Shown here piece after piece: positions 15,119 to 22,378 of a DNA stretch of 36,080 nt; within the stretch, counting starts at the first letter, position 1; every line of letters begins with the position of its first letter. A program made the translations under genes and the position numbers. Source of the stretch: Candidatus Nomurabacteria bacterium (GTDB lineage Bacteria > Patescibacteriota > Minisyncoccia > Phycocordibacterales > UBA9973); NCBI GenBank assembly GCA_023267275.1, contig JAHFNO010000015.1:1-36080 (forward strand), in the 5' to 3' direction. The notes under the pieces were generated by a model. The model was not told where the DNA came from and made no database searches. It worked only from the letters and a program-made list of their open reading frames with translations.

Positions 15119-15508
15119 TTCTGCGATAATTTTTGCTTCGCCTTCTTTGTATGGTTTACCGTGCCACATCTCGTGACCGTCTCCTTCAAGTCGGGGGATG
15201 AGATGAATGTGTAGATGAAAAATTCGTTGACCAGAATGGTACCCGTTGTTTACGTTGATGTTGATATCGCTTGTATTCATTGCTTGGCAGATTGCTGGAG
15301 CAATTTTTTTTGCTGTACGCATACTTTTTTCCCAGAATGCTTCCGGGGTATCAAATATGTTTTCGTAGTGTTGTTTTGTAATAACAAGAGCATGACCAGG
15401 ATTTACTGGAGCGACTATGTCGAGAATAACCATTGTTTCATCGTTTTCATAGATTTTTTCTGAAGGCAATTCACCTGCAATTACTTTGCAAAAAATACAA
15501 TTTTCCAT
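15098..15508 (-). CDS. HIT-family nucleotide hydrolase/transferase (Hint-like)
   Basis: 136 aa from MENCIFCKVI. A longer frame to 15541 is possible, but TATACT ends six bases before this ATG, which suggests a leaderless start. The histidine-triad motif is HLHIHL (His98, His100, His102), and CxxC (Cys4, Cys7) gives the zinc pair of Hint-type proteins. Such enzymes act on AMP-lysine or other adenosine phosphoramidates; the physiological substrate is unknown. Confidence 0.92.
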   Translation of the reverse strand: MENCIFCKVIAGELPSEKIYENDETMVILDIVAPVNPGHALVITKQHYENIFDTPEAFWEKSMRTAKKIAPAICQAMNTSDININVNNGYHSGQRIFHLHIHLIPRLEGDGHEMWHGKPYKEGEAKIIAEKIKKAL

Positions 15509-15524
15509 TTGGTCAGTATAGCAA

Positions 15525-15557
15525 TAAAAAAATACGGACACAAAATTGCGTCCGTAT
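15525..15557 (-). terminator. intrinsic terminator of the 15574-16170 gene
   Basis: ATACGGAC / GTCCGTAT stem, with a T-run on the minus strand (A7 at 15525-15531 on plus). Confidence 0.8.
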
Positions 15558-15573
15558 GCATTGATTGCACAAA

Positions 15574-16170
15574 TTAACTTCGTGCAAATTCCAGTTTGTA
15601 GTAAGCATCAAGTTTTATAAATAGTTTTTTACCACCAATTTCACGATATAGATAACAATTATAGGTTGTTTGATGATCTGAATTGGGAAATACATCACGA
15701 ATAATTAATGTTGGCATTTTCATGTCCAGGCCTTTTGCCATAGATTGTAAAAAAGAATTATTTTCATCAACGCTCTTAATTTCACAAGTATGAGTAAGTT
15801 TTTTGAAAATATTTTCAATTCCTTGCTCAAAGTTAGCACCCCCGACATAAAATTCTTGGGGTATCGTGTTGTATAAACCTGCAAGTAGCTTTATATATTC
15901 CTTTTGAGCTTCCTTTTGCGAGGCTTGCACAAGATCAACATATAGTTGAAGGCCATCCTTGATCCAACTAGTGGCTTCAAGCAGGTTTATCACTTTGAAA
16001 CCCGCGGGCAACCTCCACTGCAAATTGAGAATTTCCTCCTCTGGATATTCTACCAGTCCTGGGGTATACGAGAATCGAATCATATCTTTCGCATGGCCCG
16101 AAAATAGAGGAAGGAATGATTTTAGTTTTTCCTGAATATCCATCGGCATATCTACATATTTTGTTGTCAT
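15574..16170 (-). CDS. hypothetical protein, 198 aa
   Basis: Not recognised. Soluble. The N-terminus has helical and aromatic segments (IQEKLKSFLPLFSGHAKDMIRFSYTPGL), the middle is helical (residues about 60-125), and the end is beta-rich (LIIRDVFPNSDHQTTYNCYLYREIGGKKLFIKLDAYY). The last part could be a small beta-sheet binding domain. A single-gene unit with its own terminator. Confidence 0.65.
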   Translation of the reverse strand: MTTKYVDMPMDIQEKLKSFLPLFSGHAKDMIRFSYTPGLVEYPEEEILNLQWRLPAGFKVINLLEATSWIKDGLQLYVDLVQASQKEAQKEYIKLLAGLYNTIPQEFYVGGANFEQGIENIFKKLTHTCEIKSVDENNSFLQSMAKGLDMKMPTLIIRDVFPNSDHQTTYNCYLYREIGGKKLFIKLDAYYKLEFARS

Positions 16171-16219
16171 AATGTGTTTGTTTTCTTCAATCTACCACCT
16201 GGTACACAAAAGTCAAAAA

Positions 16220-16269
16220 TTCCCAAAATACATTTAAGGAACAGCTGTTCCTTAAATGGCATATGGGAA
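16220..16269. repeat. palindrome P1, 3' side of PaaX/Cas2-like gene
   Basis: A 28-bp perfect palindrome (arm CATTTAAGGAACAG, 16231-16258) with outer arms TTCCCA/TGGGAA. It begins just after the stop of the minus-strand gene and is followed on the minus strand by T5, so it can act as a terminator. The same 28 bp is repeated at the other end of the gene. Confidence 0.9.
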
Positions 16270-16270
16270 A

Positions 16271-16852
16271 TTAGTTGAGTTTAAATTTTTTTCTTAACAA
16301 ATTGTCATTTTCGAGTGAGTCTACTCTCAAATAAAGTACCTCATTTCCAAGTTCAAAATGACTTTTTATCAATGTAACAATTTCCTCGCATGGGAACGGA
16401 TATGCCCATACACTTGCCTGTACTTGAATAAAACCAAGGCGTTTTAAATGATGTCGAAGCAGATTGCGCGATACATGCTTCTTTTGTGGAATATCAAAGA
16501 TCACTATATGCCATTTCCTATCCCATACTTTTGGACGATTTGGCATTTGGGGTGCAAATACATATTCTTCCGCAAGATTTTTTCCTTTGCGAGTGAGTGA
16601 TGCAACTACTTCTCCATTGCGGTTTTTAAAAGTAACCAATTTTTTCTTTTTCAGATTATGTATGACATAGGAAAAATTTCTTTTTTGCCGAGCGGTAGTC
16701 AAAATATCAGCAAAAGTATCTCCGTAACCTCCTTTTGGAAGTTCAATGTCTTTTATTCCAAGAAACAATTGCAAAAGCCCTTTTTCAATTGTTCCCATCC
16801 GATATCCCTTATACGAAATTGGCATGCGAACATTGTACACCGCATCTGCCAT
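16271..16852 (-). CDS. winged-HTH plus Cas2-like (PaaX-type) protein
   Basis: 193 aa. An N-terminal winged helix (residues about 25-95, FADILTTARQKRNFSYVIHNLKKKKLVTFKNRNGEVVASLTRKGKNLA) is joined to a C-terminal ferredoxin-like domain (about 110-185, KWHIVIFDIPQKKHVSRNLLRHHLKRLGFIQVQASVWAYPFP) of the type shared by PaaX repressors and Cas2. Cas2 nucleases have a catalytic Asp at the first strand, and FDIP has it, but no cas1 or CRISPR array is nearby, so a DNA-binding regulator is more likely. The start codon lies inside a 42-bp palindrome, a natural autoregulatory site. Confidence 0.8.
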   Translation of the reverse strand: MADAVYNVRMPISYKGYRMGTIEKGLLQLFLGIKDIELPKGGYGDTFADILTTARQKRNFSYVIHNLKKKKLVTFKNRNGEVVASLTRKGKNLAEEYVFAPQMPNRPKVWDRKWHIVIFDIPQKKHVSRNLLRHHLKRLGFIQVQASVWAYPFPCEEIVTLIKSHFELGNEVLYLRVDSLENDNLLRKKFKLN

Positions 16853-16884
16853 TTAAGGAACAGCTGTTCCTTAAATGGCAGATG
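16843..16884. promoter_or_regulatory. 42-bp perfect palindrome P2 in divergent PaaX/Cas2-like and recJ region
   Basis: Arms 16843-16863 and 16864-16884 are exact reverse complements with no loop; the core is CATTTAAGGAACAG. It overlaps the start codon of the PaaX/Cas2-like gene and ends 12 bp before the recJ -10 box. It probably controls both genes. The core equals P1 at 16231-16258. Confidence 0.85.
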
Positions 16885-16895
16885 AGCAGGTGTGA

Positions 16896-16901
16896 TATAC
16901 T
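16896..16901 (+). promoter_or_regulatory. recJ -10 box, leaderless start
   Basis: TATACT preceded by TGTGA, ending seven bases before the recJ ATG, so transcription should begin at or next to the start codon. Confidence 0.6.
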
Positions 16902-16908
16902 GATTTTT

Positions 16909-18726
16909 ATGCAACGAACTTTCGCCCATGCTCCGGAAATTGAGGACGATTCACACTCGCTTGTGGGCTATAGTCCACTACTCACACGACTTCTTTTAAA
17001 TCGCGGAATACGTACAGCAGAAGATGCGGAACGATATTTGAAACCGAGCTATGAACGCGACATGCATGATCCGCTTACGATGCACGATATGGAAAAGGCA
17101 GTTGTTCGCATTTTTGAGGCAATCGAAGGGAAAGAAAAAATTGTTGTGTATGCCGACTACGACTGCGACGGAATTCCTGGAGCAGTAATTTTGCATGATT
17201 TATTTACAAAAATTGGTGTTCCAGTTTCAATTTACCCGCACACCAACCATGATGATGGCGCTTCACGCGCCGAGCAGAGCTCCTCATCATGGTATGGTGT
17301 TCGGGTATACATTCCAGATCGACATGAAGAAGGGTACGGACTCAACAAAGAATCCATAGAGCAATTTATTGGCAATGAGGTAAAACTTATTATCACCATC
17401 GATCTCGGTACCACCGATCACGAAGATATAGCGGAAGCGCAAGCAAACGGTATCGATGTGATTGTGACCGACCATCATATTCCACACGAACATCTTCCGA
17501 ACGCTTTTGCAATTGTGAATCCAAAACTCGGCCGCGTTTCAATGGACAGTACGCGGCACGAATCTGCTGATTCGTACGCAGAACCAATGCTTTGTGGTTC
17601 GGGTGTGGCATTTAAACTCGTACAAGCATTTGTAAAAAAATACGGAGAATATTTCAAGATCAACGAGGGTTGGGAAAAATGGTTGCTTGATATGGCAGGA
17701 CTCGCCACACTTTCAGATATGGTGCCACTTGTTGGCGAGAATCGCACGATTGCTTCATTTGGTATGCAAGTGTTTCGCAAGTCGCCACGACCAGGACTTC
17801 AGCAATTGCTCCGTAAACTCAATATCGACCAACGCACAATCGTGGAAGATGACATTACCTTCATGGTGACTCCACGCATCAATGCAGCTTCTCGTATGGA
17901 CTCTCCTATGCGTGCATTTGAAATGCTCTCCGAACGTGACGAAGCAAAAGCGGGAGCACTTGCAGAACATCTCACAAAGATAAATGACGAACGCAAAACA
18001 CTTGTCGCGGGAATTATGAAAGATGTGAAGCACACGCTTGCCGAACGTGAACTCGGGCCAATCATCGTGATAGGCAATCCAAAGTGGCGTGTGGGCATTC
18101 TTGGGCTTGTGGCGGGAAAGATTATGGACGAATTTGATCGACCGGTGTTTGTGTGGGGGCGCGAGGGTACGAACGGTGACACAGTGGTGAAAGGTTCATG
18201 TCGCAGTAATGGCGCAGTAAATGTGGTGCGACTCATGGAGACGGCAAAAGAACACTTTTTGGATTTTGGCGGACATGAGCTTGCGGGTGGATTTTCTGTT
18301 TCGCAAGAGTCAGTGCATTTTCTTGAGGAAAAACTCTGCACAATTTTTGCCACCATGGAACAAGGTGGCGCACTCCCTCCTTCGATGATCGATGCCACAC
18401 TCTCGCTCTCTGATATCAATGAGAAAACATCGCAGCTCATATCGACACTCGCGCCGTTTGGTCTTGGAAATGCGAAGCCCACATTTTTGTTTTCACAGGT
18501 GCGGGTGGAGAGAATAAAAATGTTTGGAAAAGAAAAAAATCATTTAGAACTTACTTTGGGCGACAGTACAGCTCCTGAAAAAGTGGCCATCGCCTTTTTT
18601 GCCAATGAAAATAGTTTTTCGAAACCTGTGCAGATAGGGCAAGCGATTGATTTGGTTGCGACGATTGAGAAATCATATTTTGCCGGACGTACGACAATAC
18701 GGCTCAGGATTGTTGACATACAATGA
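16909..18726 (+). CDS. recJ: single-stranded-DNA-specific exonuclease RecJ
   Basis: 5'-3' exonuclease acting in recombination and mismatch repair. 605 aa from MQRTFAHAPE. The frame stays open further upstream, through the palindrome and the neighbouring gene, but a -10 box sits just before this ATG. DHH-family motifs: YADYDCDG (about residue 80), DLGTT, TDHHIP, and SDMVPL with downstream DHHA1 motif FGGHELAGGF. An OB-fold-like C-terminus follows (FLFSQVRVERIKMFGKEKNHLELTL). Residues about 113-128 (HDDGASRAEQSSSSW) are encoded by a palindromic insertion that keeps the frame. Confidence 0.95.
   Translation: MQRTFAHAPEIEDDSHSLVGYSPLLTRLLLNRGIRTAEDAERYLKPSYERDMHDPLTMHDMEKAVVRIFEAIEGKEKIVVYADYDCDGIPGAVILHDLFTKIGVPVSIYPHTNHDDGASRAEQSSSSWYGVRVYIPDRHEEGYGLNKESIEQFIGNEVKLIITIDLGTTDHEDIAEAQANGIDVIVTDHHIPHEHLPNAFAIVNPKLGRVSMDSTRHESADSYAEPMLCGSGVAFKLVQAFVKKYGEYFKINEGWEKWLLDMAGLATLSDMVPLVGENRTIASFGMQVFRKSPRPGLQQLLRKLNIDQRTIVEDDITFMVTPRINAASRMDSPMRAFEMLSERDEAKAGALAEHLTKINDERKTLVAGIMKDVKHTLAERELGPIIVIGNPKWRVGILGLVAGKIMDEFDRPVFVWGREGTNGDTVVKGSCRSNGAVNVVRLMETAKEHFLDFGGHELAGGFSVSQESVHFLEEKLCTIFATMEQGGALPPSMIDATLSLSDINEKTSQLISTLAPFGLGNAKPTFLFSQVRVERIKMFGKEKNHLELTLGDSTAPEKVAIAFFANENSFSKPVQIGQAIDLVATIEKSYFAGRTTIRLRIVDIQ
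17246..17293. repeat. palindromic insertion inside recJ
   Basis: Outer arms ACCATGATGA/TCATCATGGT enclose two small hairpins (GGCGC/GCGCC and GAGC/GCTC), a three-way-junction fold. The 48 bp are a multiple of three, so the reading frame is kept. Confidence 0.75.
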
Positions 18727-18728
18727 TT

Positions 18729-18760
18729 TAAAATGTATTTTGTGTACAAAATACATTTTA
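18729..18760. promoter_or_regulatory. palindrome overlapping start of histidine phosphatase gene
   Basis: Arms TAAAATGTATTTTG and CAAAATACATTTTA around TGTA. The last base is the A of the start codon. It could be an operator, or a hairpin that limits initiation; no T-run follows. Confidence 0.75.
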
Positions 18761-19221
18761 TGGAAAATCAAAGTAATATTAATAATCAGGAACTATTAAT
18801 CGTTGTTCGTCATGGTGAATATTATTCAAACACTAAGGATTTAACTCCTGTTGGAATAAGACAAATATCTGGTCTTGGTTCAAAAATCCTTCCTTTCGTA
18901 AAAGGTAAAACGGTTGGAATTATTCATGCACCGGCGCCAAGAACAACTCAAAGTGCTGAGATTTTAGCAAAAGTTTTAGGTGTTAATATCATCACTCAAT
19001 TATACGAGCTTGATCCCGAGCAACGATATGGTGATGATGATGTTATCCTTGCAATCAAGGAGCAGAAATTTAATATAGTGATTGCAGTAACTCATGATTC
19101 GTATGCCGAATGGTTGCCCTGTCGTTTTATAAAGGGATATATGAAGAAAAAAATTTCACACGCAAACGCGTGGTTAATCGACCTAAAACGCTTGAATGTG
19201 GAATTGATAAAGCCAGACTGA
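18760..19221 (+). CDS. histidine phosphatase superfamily protein (SixA/PGAM-like)
   Basis: 153 aa from MENQSNINNQ. The family signature VVRHGEYYSN has the phosphate-accepting His18 with Arg17. The second Arg is in the APAPRTTQSA block (Arg61), and the second His is in VTHDSY (His112). Short, like SixA phosphohistidine phosphatases. Substrate unknown. It lies four bases past the end of the recJ region and may be partly co-transcribed, but a palindrome separates them. Confidence 0.88.
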   Translation: MENQSNINNQELLIVVRHGEYYSNTKDLTPVGIRQISGLGSKILPFVKGKTVGIIHAPAPRTTQSAEILAKVLGVNIITQLYELDPEQRYGDDDVILAIKEQKFNIVIAVTHDSYAEWLPCRFIKGYMKKKISHANAWLIDLKRLNVELIKPD

Positions 19222-19237
19222 ATAGTATTATAAATTA

Positions 19238-19267
19238 AACTCACGATTTGTTTCGTGAGTTTTTTTG
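19238..19267 (+). terminator. intrinsic terminator
   Basis: AACTCACGA / TCGTGAGTT stem with a T7 tail. Confidence 0.9.
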
Positions 19268-19282
19268 TTACAATACTAAAAT

Positions 19283-20104
19283 ATGAAAAAAGGCACTATT
19301 ACGGTATTTACTGACGGGTCGTCCCGGGGGAATCCTGGACCAGGCGGATGGGGAGCACTCATCATTTACCCAGTAAATGATGAAGCAAATACCAAACACC
19401 AAATACCAAACACCAAGGTCACTGAGCTCGGTGGGCGAGAAGAACACACTACCAACAACCGCATGGAGCTCATGGCAGCACAACAGGCACTCTCATTTAT
19501 AGAAACACGCAAGATTGAGGGTCGACCTAATTCGTCCAACGGCGAACGGTCAAGAATCGAGATATATACCGATTCTGCATATTTACTGCAAGGAGTGATT
19601 GGCTGGATGTATGGCTGGGAGAAGAACGGTTGGAAAACTAAAACTGGAGAAGATGTACTCAATCAAGATATTTGGAAAGAAATTGCTGCGCTGGTGTTTC
19701 GATTGAAATTGAAACATGAAATTGATTGGGTAAAAGTGGAAGGACACAGTGGTCTTCGTGGTAACGAACGAGTGGATGAAATCTGTACAAACGCTGCCGA
19801 CCAAAAACAACAAATCTTGTTTGTTGGATCTCTGGATTCCTATGAGAAGTATATCGGAGGAGGAGTATTTGATGCTGATCCGGAATTGAAGAACCTAAAA
19901 CCTAAAACCAAACACCAAAAACCAGGATCTGCGTATTCCTATGTATCAATGATTGGCGGACTCATTCAAACACACAAGACGTGGCCAGAATGTGAGGCGC
20001 GAGTAAAAGGAAAGAAAGGCGCAAAGTATCAAAAAGTATTTTCAAAAGAGGAAGAAAATAATTTGATTGGTGAGTGGACGAAGAGTAATTTGGAAAAAGA
20101 ATAG
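19283..20104 (+). CDS. rnhA: ribonuclease HI with C-terminal viroplasmin-like domain
   Basis: Cleaves RNA in RNA-DNA hybrids. The RNase H fold has catalytic Asp11 (FTDGSSRGNPGPGGWG), Glu62 (NNRMELMA), Asp97 (YTDSAY), His155 (EGHSG) and Asp165 (NERVDE). A C-terminal domain (residues about 216-262, AYSYVSMIGGLIQTHKTWPECEARVKGKKGAKYQKVFSKEEE) resembles the viroplasmin/hybrid-binding domain that is N-terminal in eukaryotic RNase H1. Two low-complexity insertions (residues 35-45 and 204-213) are made of 7-bp DNA repeats. TACAAT ends eight bases before the ATG, so the mRNA is nearly leaderless. Confidence 0.92.
   Translation: MKKGTITVFTDGSSRGNPGPGGWGALIIYPVNDEANTKHQIPNTKVTELGGREEHTTNNRMELMAAQQALSFIETRKIEGRPNSSNGERSRIEIYTDSAYLLQGVIGWMYGWEKNGWKTKTGEDVLNQDIWKEIAALVFRLKLKHEIDWVKVEGHSGLRGNERVDEICTNAADQKQQILFVGSLDSYEKYIGGGVFDADPELKNLKPKTKHQKPGSAYSYVSMIGGLIQTHKTWPECEARVKGKKGAKYQKVFSKEEENNLIGEWTKSNLEKE
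19386..19416. repeat. heptad tandem repeat inside rnhA, first
   Basis: Alternating 7-bp units CAAATAC and CAAACAC, four full units. It encodes residues ANTKHQIPNTK in an RNase H loop. Confidence 0.85.
19894..19921. repeat. heptad tandem repeat inside rnhA, second
   Basis: Units CCTAAAA, CCTAAAA, CCAAACA, CCAAAAA in the linker between the RNase H and viroplasmin-like domains. Confidence 0.85.
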
Positions 20105-20105
20105 T

Positions 20106-20208
20106 CACCCCACCTCAATCCTCCCCTCAGTAAGGGGAGGAGGAACTCAAATACTTTCGTGTATGTACTCCCCCTCCTTGTCGAGGAGGGGATTGAGGGG
20201 AGGTGATT
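20106..20208. repeat. dispersed repeat R2, inverted pair; supplies comEC ribosome-binding site
   Basis: Facing copies of a C-rich/G-rich element (CACCCCACCTCAATCCTCCC on one side and its near reverse complement on the other). The right end reads GGGGAGGTGATT directly before the comEC ATG, so the repeat itself gives the Shine-Dalgarno sequence. A further copy lies at 24165-24206. Confidence 0.75.
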
Positions 20209-21717
20209 ATGAATAAGCAAAATAATCAAGCAATAATTTTAGACGGATTATTTTTTGCAATTATTCTTGGCTTTGCGTCGGGAATTGTTTTTGAATCTAT
20301 CGTTTCGATTTCGCAATATTATTATATCGGGGCTGGGTTTTTTGTATTGGGAATTAGCTTTTTTCTAACACCTAACACCAAAAAGCAAATAGCTGTATTT
20401 ATTGGGATTTTTTTGTTTGCCGTGCTTCTCGGCGGGTCGCGCCTAAGCGCGACCCGCCCCGATGCATCTCTCTATGCAAACGATATCGACACAAAAATTT
20501 CAGTCACTGGCATAGCCGAGCAGCCGACAATAAAAACTACAGGTGTGCAATTTGTACTTGATACTAAGGATGACGTGAATATTTCAGTGACTGCAAATAT
20601 TGGCACAATGGTCGCATACGGCGACAAAGTAACAGTGACCGGAGTCTTGGAACAACCGCAAAACTTCATGACCGATCAAGGCACGGAATTTGATTACATT
20701 TCGTATTTATATAAAGACAATATTTTGTATCAAATGCGTCATGCAAGTGTGCAGACTATTTCTTCGGGCAATGGCAGCTGGATTATTGCTCATCTCATTC
20801 CCGTGAAGGAAAAAATTGTGCAGAGTTTTCAAAATGTGTTGCCGTCTACTGATGCAGATTTGCTCGCCGGACTCAATCTGGGCGAGAAGAGTGCTATTGA
20901 TAAAAACTTGCGCAACGACTTGGTAACTACTGGAACAATTCATATCATCGCCCTTTCAGGCTATAACGTAACTATCGTCGCCAATGCATTGCGCGATTTG
21001 TTTGTTGATATTCTTGGTTTGTCAGTACACATTGCCTCAGTTGCTGGAGGAATATGTATTATTCTTTTTGTTGTGATGACTGGTATGCAGTCGTCTGCGG
21101 TACGCGCAGGAATTATGGCGCTGATCGGACTCTTTGCTCGCGGTGGAGGAAGAACCTACAATGCATTTCGTGCACTCCTCTTTGCCGGATTTTTGATGGT
21201 AGTTTGGAATCCAAAATATTTGGTTTACGATGTTTCGTTTCAACTTTCTTTTTTGGCAACACTCGGCATTATTTTCATCACGCCGATTCTCGAATACAAA
21301 TTTCGTCGAGTGCCAAGAAAAATATTGTTTATACTTCCATTGCGTGAACTCATGTCAGTGACGCTTGGCGCACAGATTGGTGTGCTTCCATTCATTCTAT
21401 ACAAGATGGGTACGCTCTCACTCATTTCACTCGTTGCCAACATTCTCATTTTGCCCGCGATTCCATTTGCGATGGGTCTTGGAGCACTTGCCGGACTGAT
21501 TGGATTTTTCTCGGTCGGACTTGCATATCCAATAGCCTGGCTCACGTCACAACTGCTTAAATATATTATCGGTATGGTTTCATTTTTTGCTAAAGTTCCG
21601 TTTGCCTCTATTACACTCACACACGTGCCGGTGCTCCTCTGTCTTTCTTTGTATGGAATCATCGGCATGCTTGTGTTTCGGGAATGGAGGGAATATAGTG
21701 AAGAAAAACTTCATTGA
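20209..21717 (+). CDS. comEC: ComEC/Rec2-type DNA uptake channel, no metallo-beta-lactamase domain
   Basis: 503 aa from MNKQNNQAII, start set by the strong SD GGGAGGTGATT. The N-terminal transmembrane pair and an OB-like DUF4131 region (residues about 90-170, DTKISVTGIAEQPT...) lead into the multi-helix Competence core (ALSGYNVTIVANALRD, RAGIMALIGLFARGGGRTYNAFRALLFAG). The usual C-terminal metallo-beta-lactamase nuclease domain is missing. It probably moves single-stranded DNA across the inner membrane. Residues about 75-84 come from a palindromic insertion. Confidence 0.92.
   Translation: MNKQNNQAIILDGLFFAIILGFASGIVFESIVSISQYYYIGAGFFVLGISFFLTPNTKKQIAVFIGIFLFAVLLGGSRLSATRPDASLYANDIDTKISVTGIAEQPTIKTTGVQFVLDTKDDVNISVTANIGTMVAYGDKVTVTGVLEQPQNFMTDQGTEFDYISYLYKDNILYQMRHASVQTISSGNGSWIIAHLIPVKEKIVQSFQNVLPSTDADLLAGLNLGEKSAIDKNLRNDLVTTGTIHIIALSGYNVTIVANALRDLFVDILGLSVHIASVAGGICIILFVVMTGMQSSAVRAGIMALIGLFARGGGRTYNAFRALLFAGFLMVVWNPKYLVYDVSFQLSFLATLGIIFITPILEYKFRRVPRKILFILPLRELMSVTLGAQIGVLPFILYKMGTLSLISLVANILILPAIPFAMGLGALAGLIGFFSVGLAYPIAWLTSQLLKYIIGMVSFFAKVPFASITLTHVPVLLCLSLYGIIGMLVFREWREYSEEKLH
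20365..20385. repeat. short heptad repeat inside comEC
   Basis: CTAACAC, CTAACAC, CAAAAAG, in the segment encoding the loop LTPNTKK between early transmembrane helices. Confidence 0.7.
20431..20458. repeat. GC-rich palindrome inside comEC
   Basis: Arms GGCGGGTCGCGC and GCGCGACCCGCC with loop CTAA, encoding GGSRLSATRP. It is far more GC-rich than the gene around it. Confidence 0.9.
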
Positions 21718-21718
21718 T

Positions 21719-22243
21719 ATGACAACACCAAATCTGGTATTCGCCCTTCCTTCCTACTGGTCATCTATTTTTCAGAAATTAAATCTGGATACCTTGGAAA
21801 CGGAAATAATCAATAAACTTGTTGCGGCAGGTTTTGAAAAATCAAACAGTTGGATTTTTGTAGAACAATGTTTACTTCTTGTTGGATTAAACGAAAATGC
21901 TGAACTTTTATTTGATGAATCATTTTTAGAAAAAGTCATCGAGTATCGCACCAAGACTATTTCCTGGATTCCTATAAAATTGCCTTATTGTCCTGCAAGG
22001 CTATATGGAAACGATCTACAAGAAAATGTAAAAATCAGAACTGCTATTCTTGAAAACAAAGTCCCAGGGTTAGATTTTCAGAAATTACAAAAATGGATTT
22101 GTCTTGAATTGACCATGTCTGAAAATCGGTCTACCTTTTTTCATCGCAAGCCGGTATTGTACAACGCAGTTCTTTATGATGCTGAGCCACGAAGATTTTT
22201 TGATTGTTTCGTTGATCCAGATTTACCACTAAAAAGAATATAA
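21719..22243 (+). CDS. hypothetical protein, 174 aa
   Basis: Not recognised. Soluble, with aromatic and charged residues (LPSYWSSIFQKLNLDTLETEIINKLVAAGFEKSNSWIFVEQCLLLVGL). Two starts are possible: this ATG, which overlaps nothing, or the in-frame GTG at 21698, which overlaps comEC by 20 bases and has GGAGGG six bases upstream. The GTG is a serious alternative. It is coupled to comEC, so a link to DNA uptake is possible but not shown. Confidence 0.6.
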   Translation: MTTPNLVFALPSYWSSIFQKLNLDTLETEIINKLVAAGFEKSNSWIFVEQCLLLVGLNENAELLFDESFLEKVIEYRTKTISWIPIKLPYCPARLYGNDLQENVKIRTAILENKVPGLDFQKLQKWICLELTMSENRSTFFHRKPVLYNAVLYDAEPRRFFDCFVDPDLPLKRI

Positions 22244-22250
22244 AATCAAA

Positions 22251-22276
22251 AGCGCGACCGTAGGTCGCGCTTTTTC
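22251..22276 (+). terminator. intrinsic terminator
   Basis: AGCGCGACC / GGTCGCGCT with loop GTA and a T-rich tail. Confidence 0.9.
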
Positions 22277-22286
22277 TTTTTGTATT

Positions 22287-22359
22287 GTCATCCTGAACTT
22301 GTTTCAGGATCTAGTATTAGGTTTGAAATTCATGGATCCTGAAACAAGTTCAGGATGAC
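22287..22359. repeat. paired inverted copies of dispersed repeat R1
   Basis: GTCATCCTGAACTTGTTTCA and its facing copy GGATCCTGAAACAAGTTCAG, spacer about 20 bases, between the comEC unit and the SOD gene. Confidence 0.85.
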
Positions 22360-22378
22360 CCGTAGAGGGAGAGAGGTA

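Noticed and set aside
16271-16852. Cas2-like domain as part of a CRISPR-Cas locus
   Set aside because: No cas1, no effector gene and no repeat-spacer array in the window. The winged-helix part fits PaaX-type regulators better.
17799-18482. Long minus-strand frame inside recJ (227 codons)
   Set aside because: Antisense shadow of conserved recJ; Ser/Pro-rich composition is typical of such shadows.
21698-21718. GTG start for the gene after comEC
   Set aside because: Not excluded: it has a good SD, but ATG at 21719 was chosen as the conservative start and the GTG is noted in the entry.
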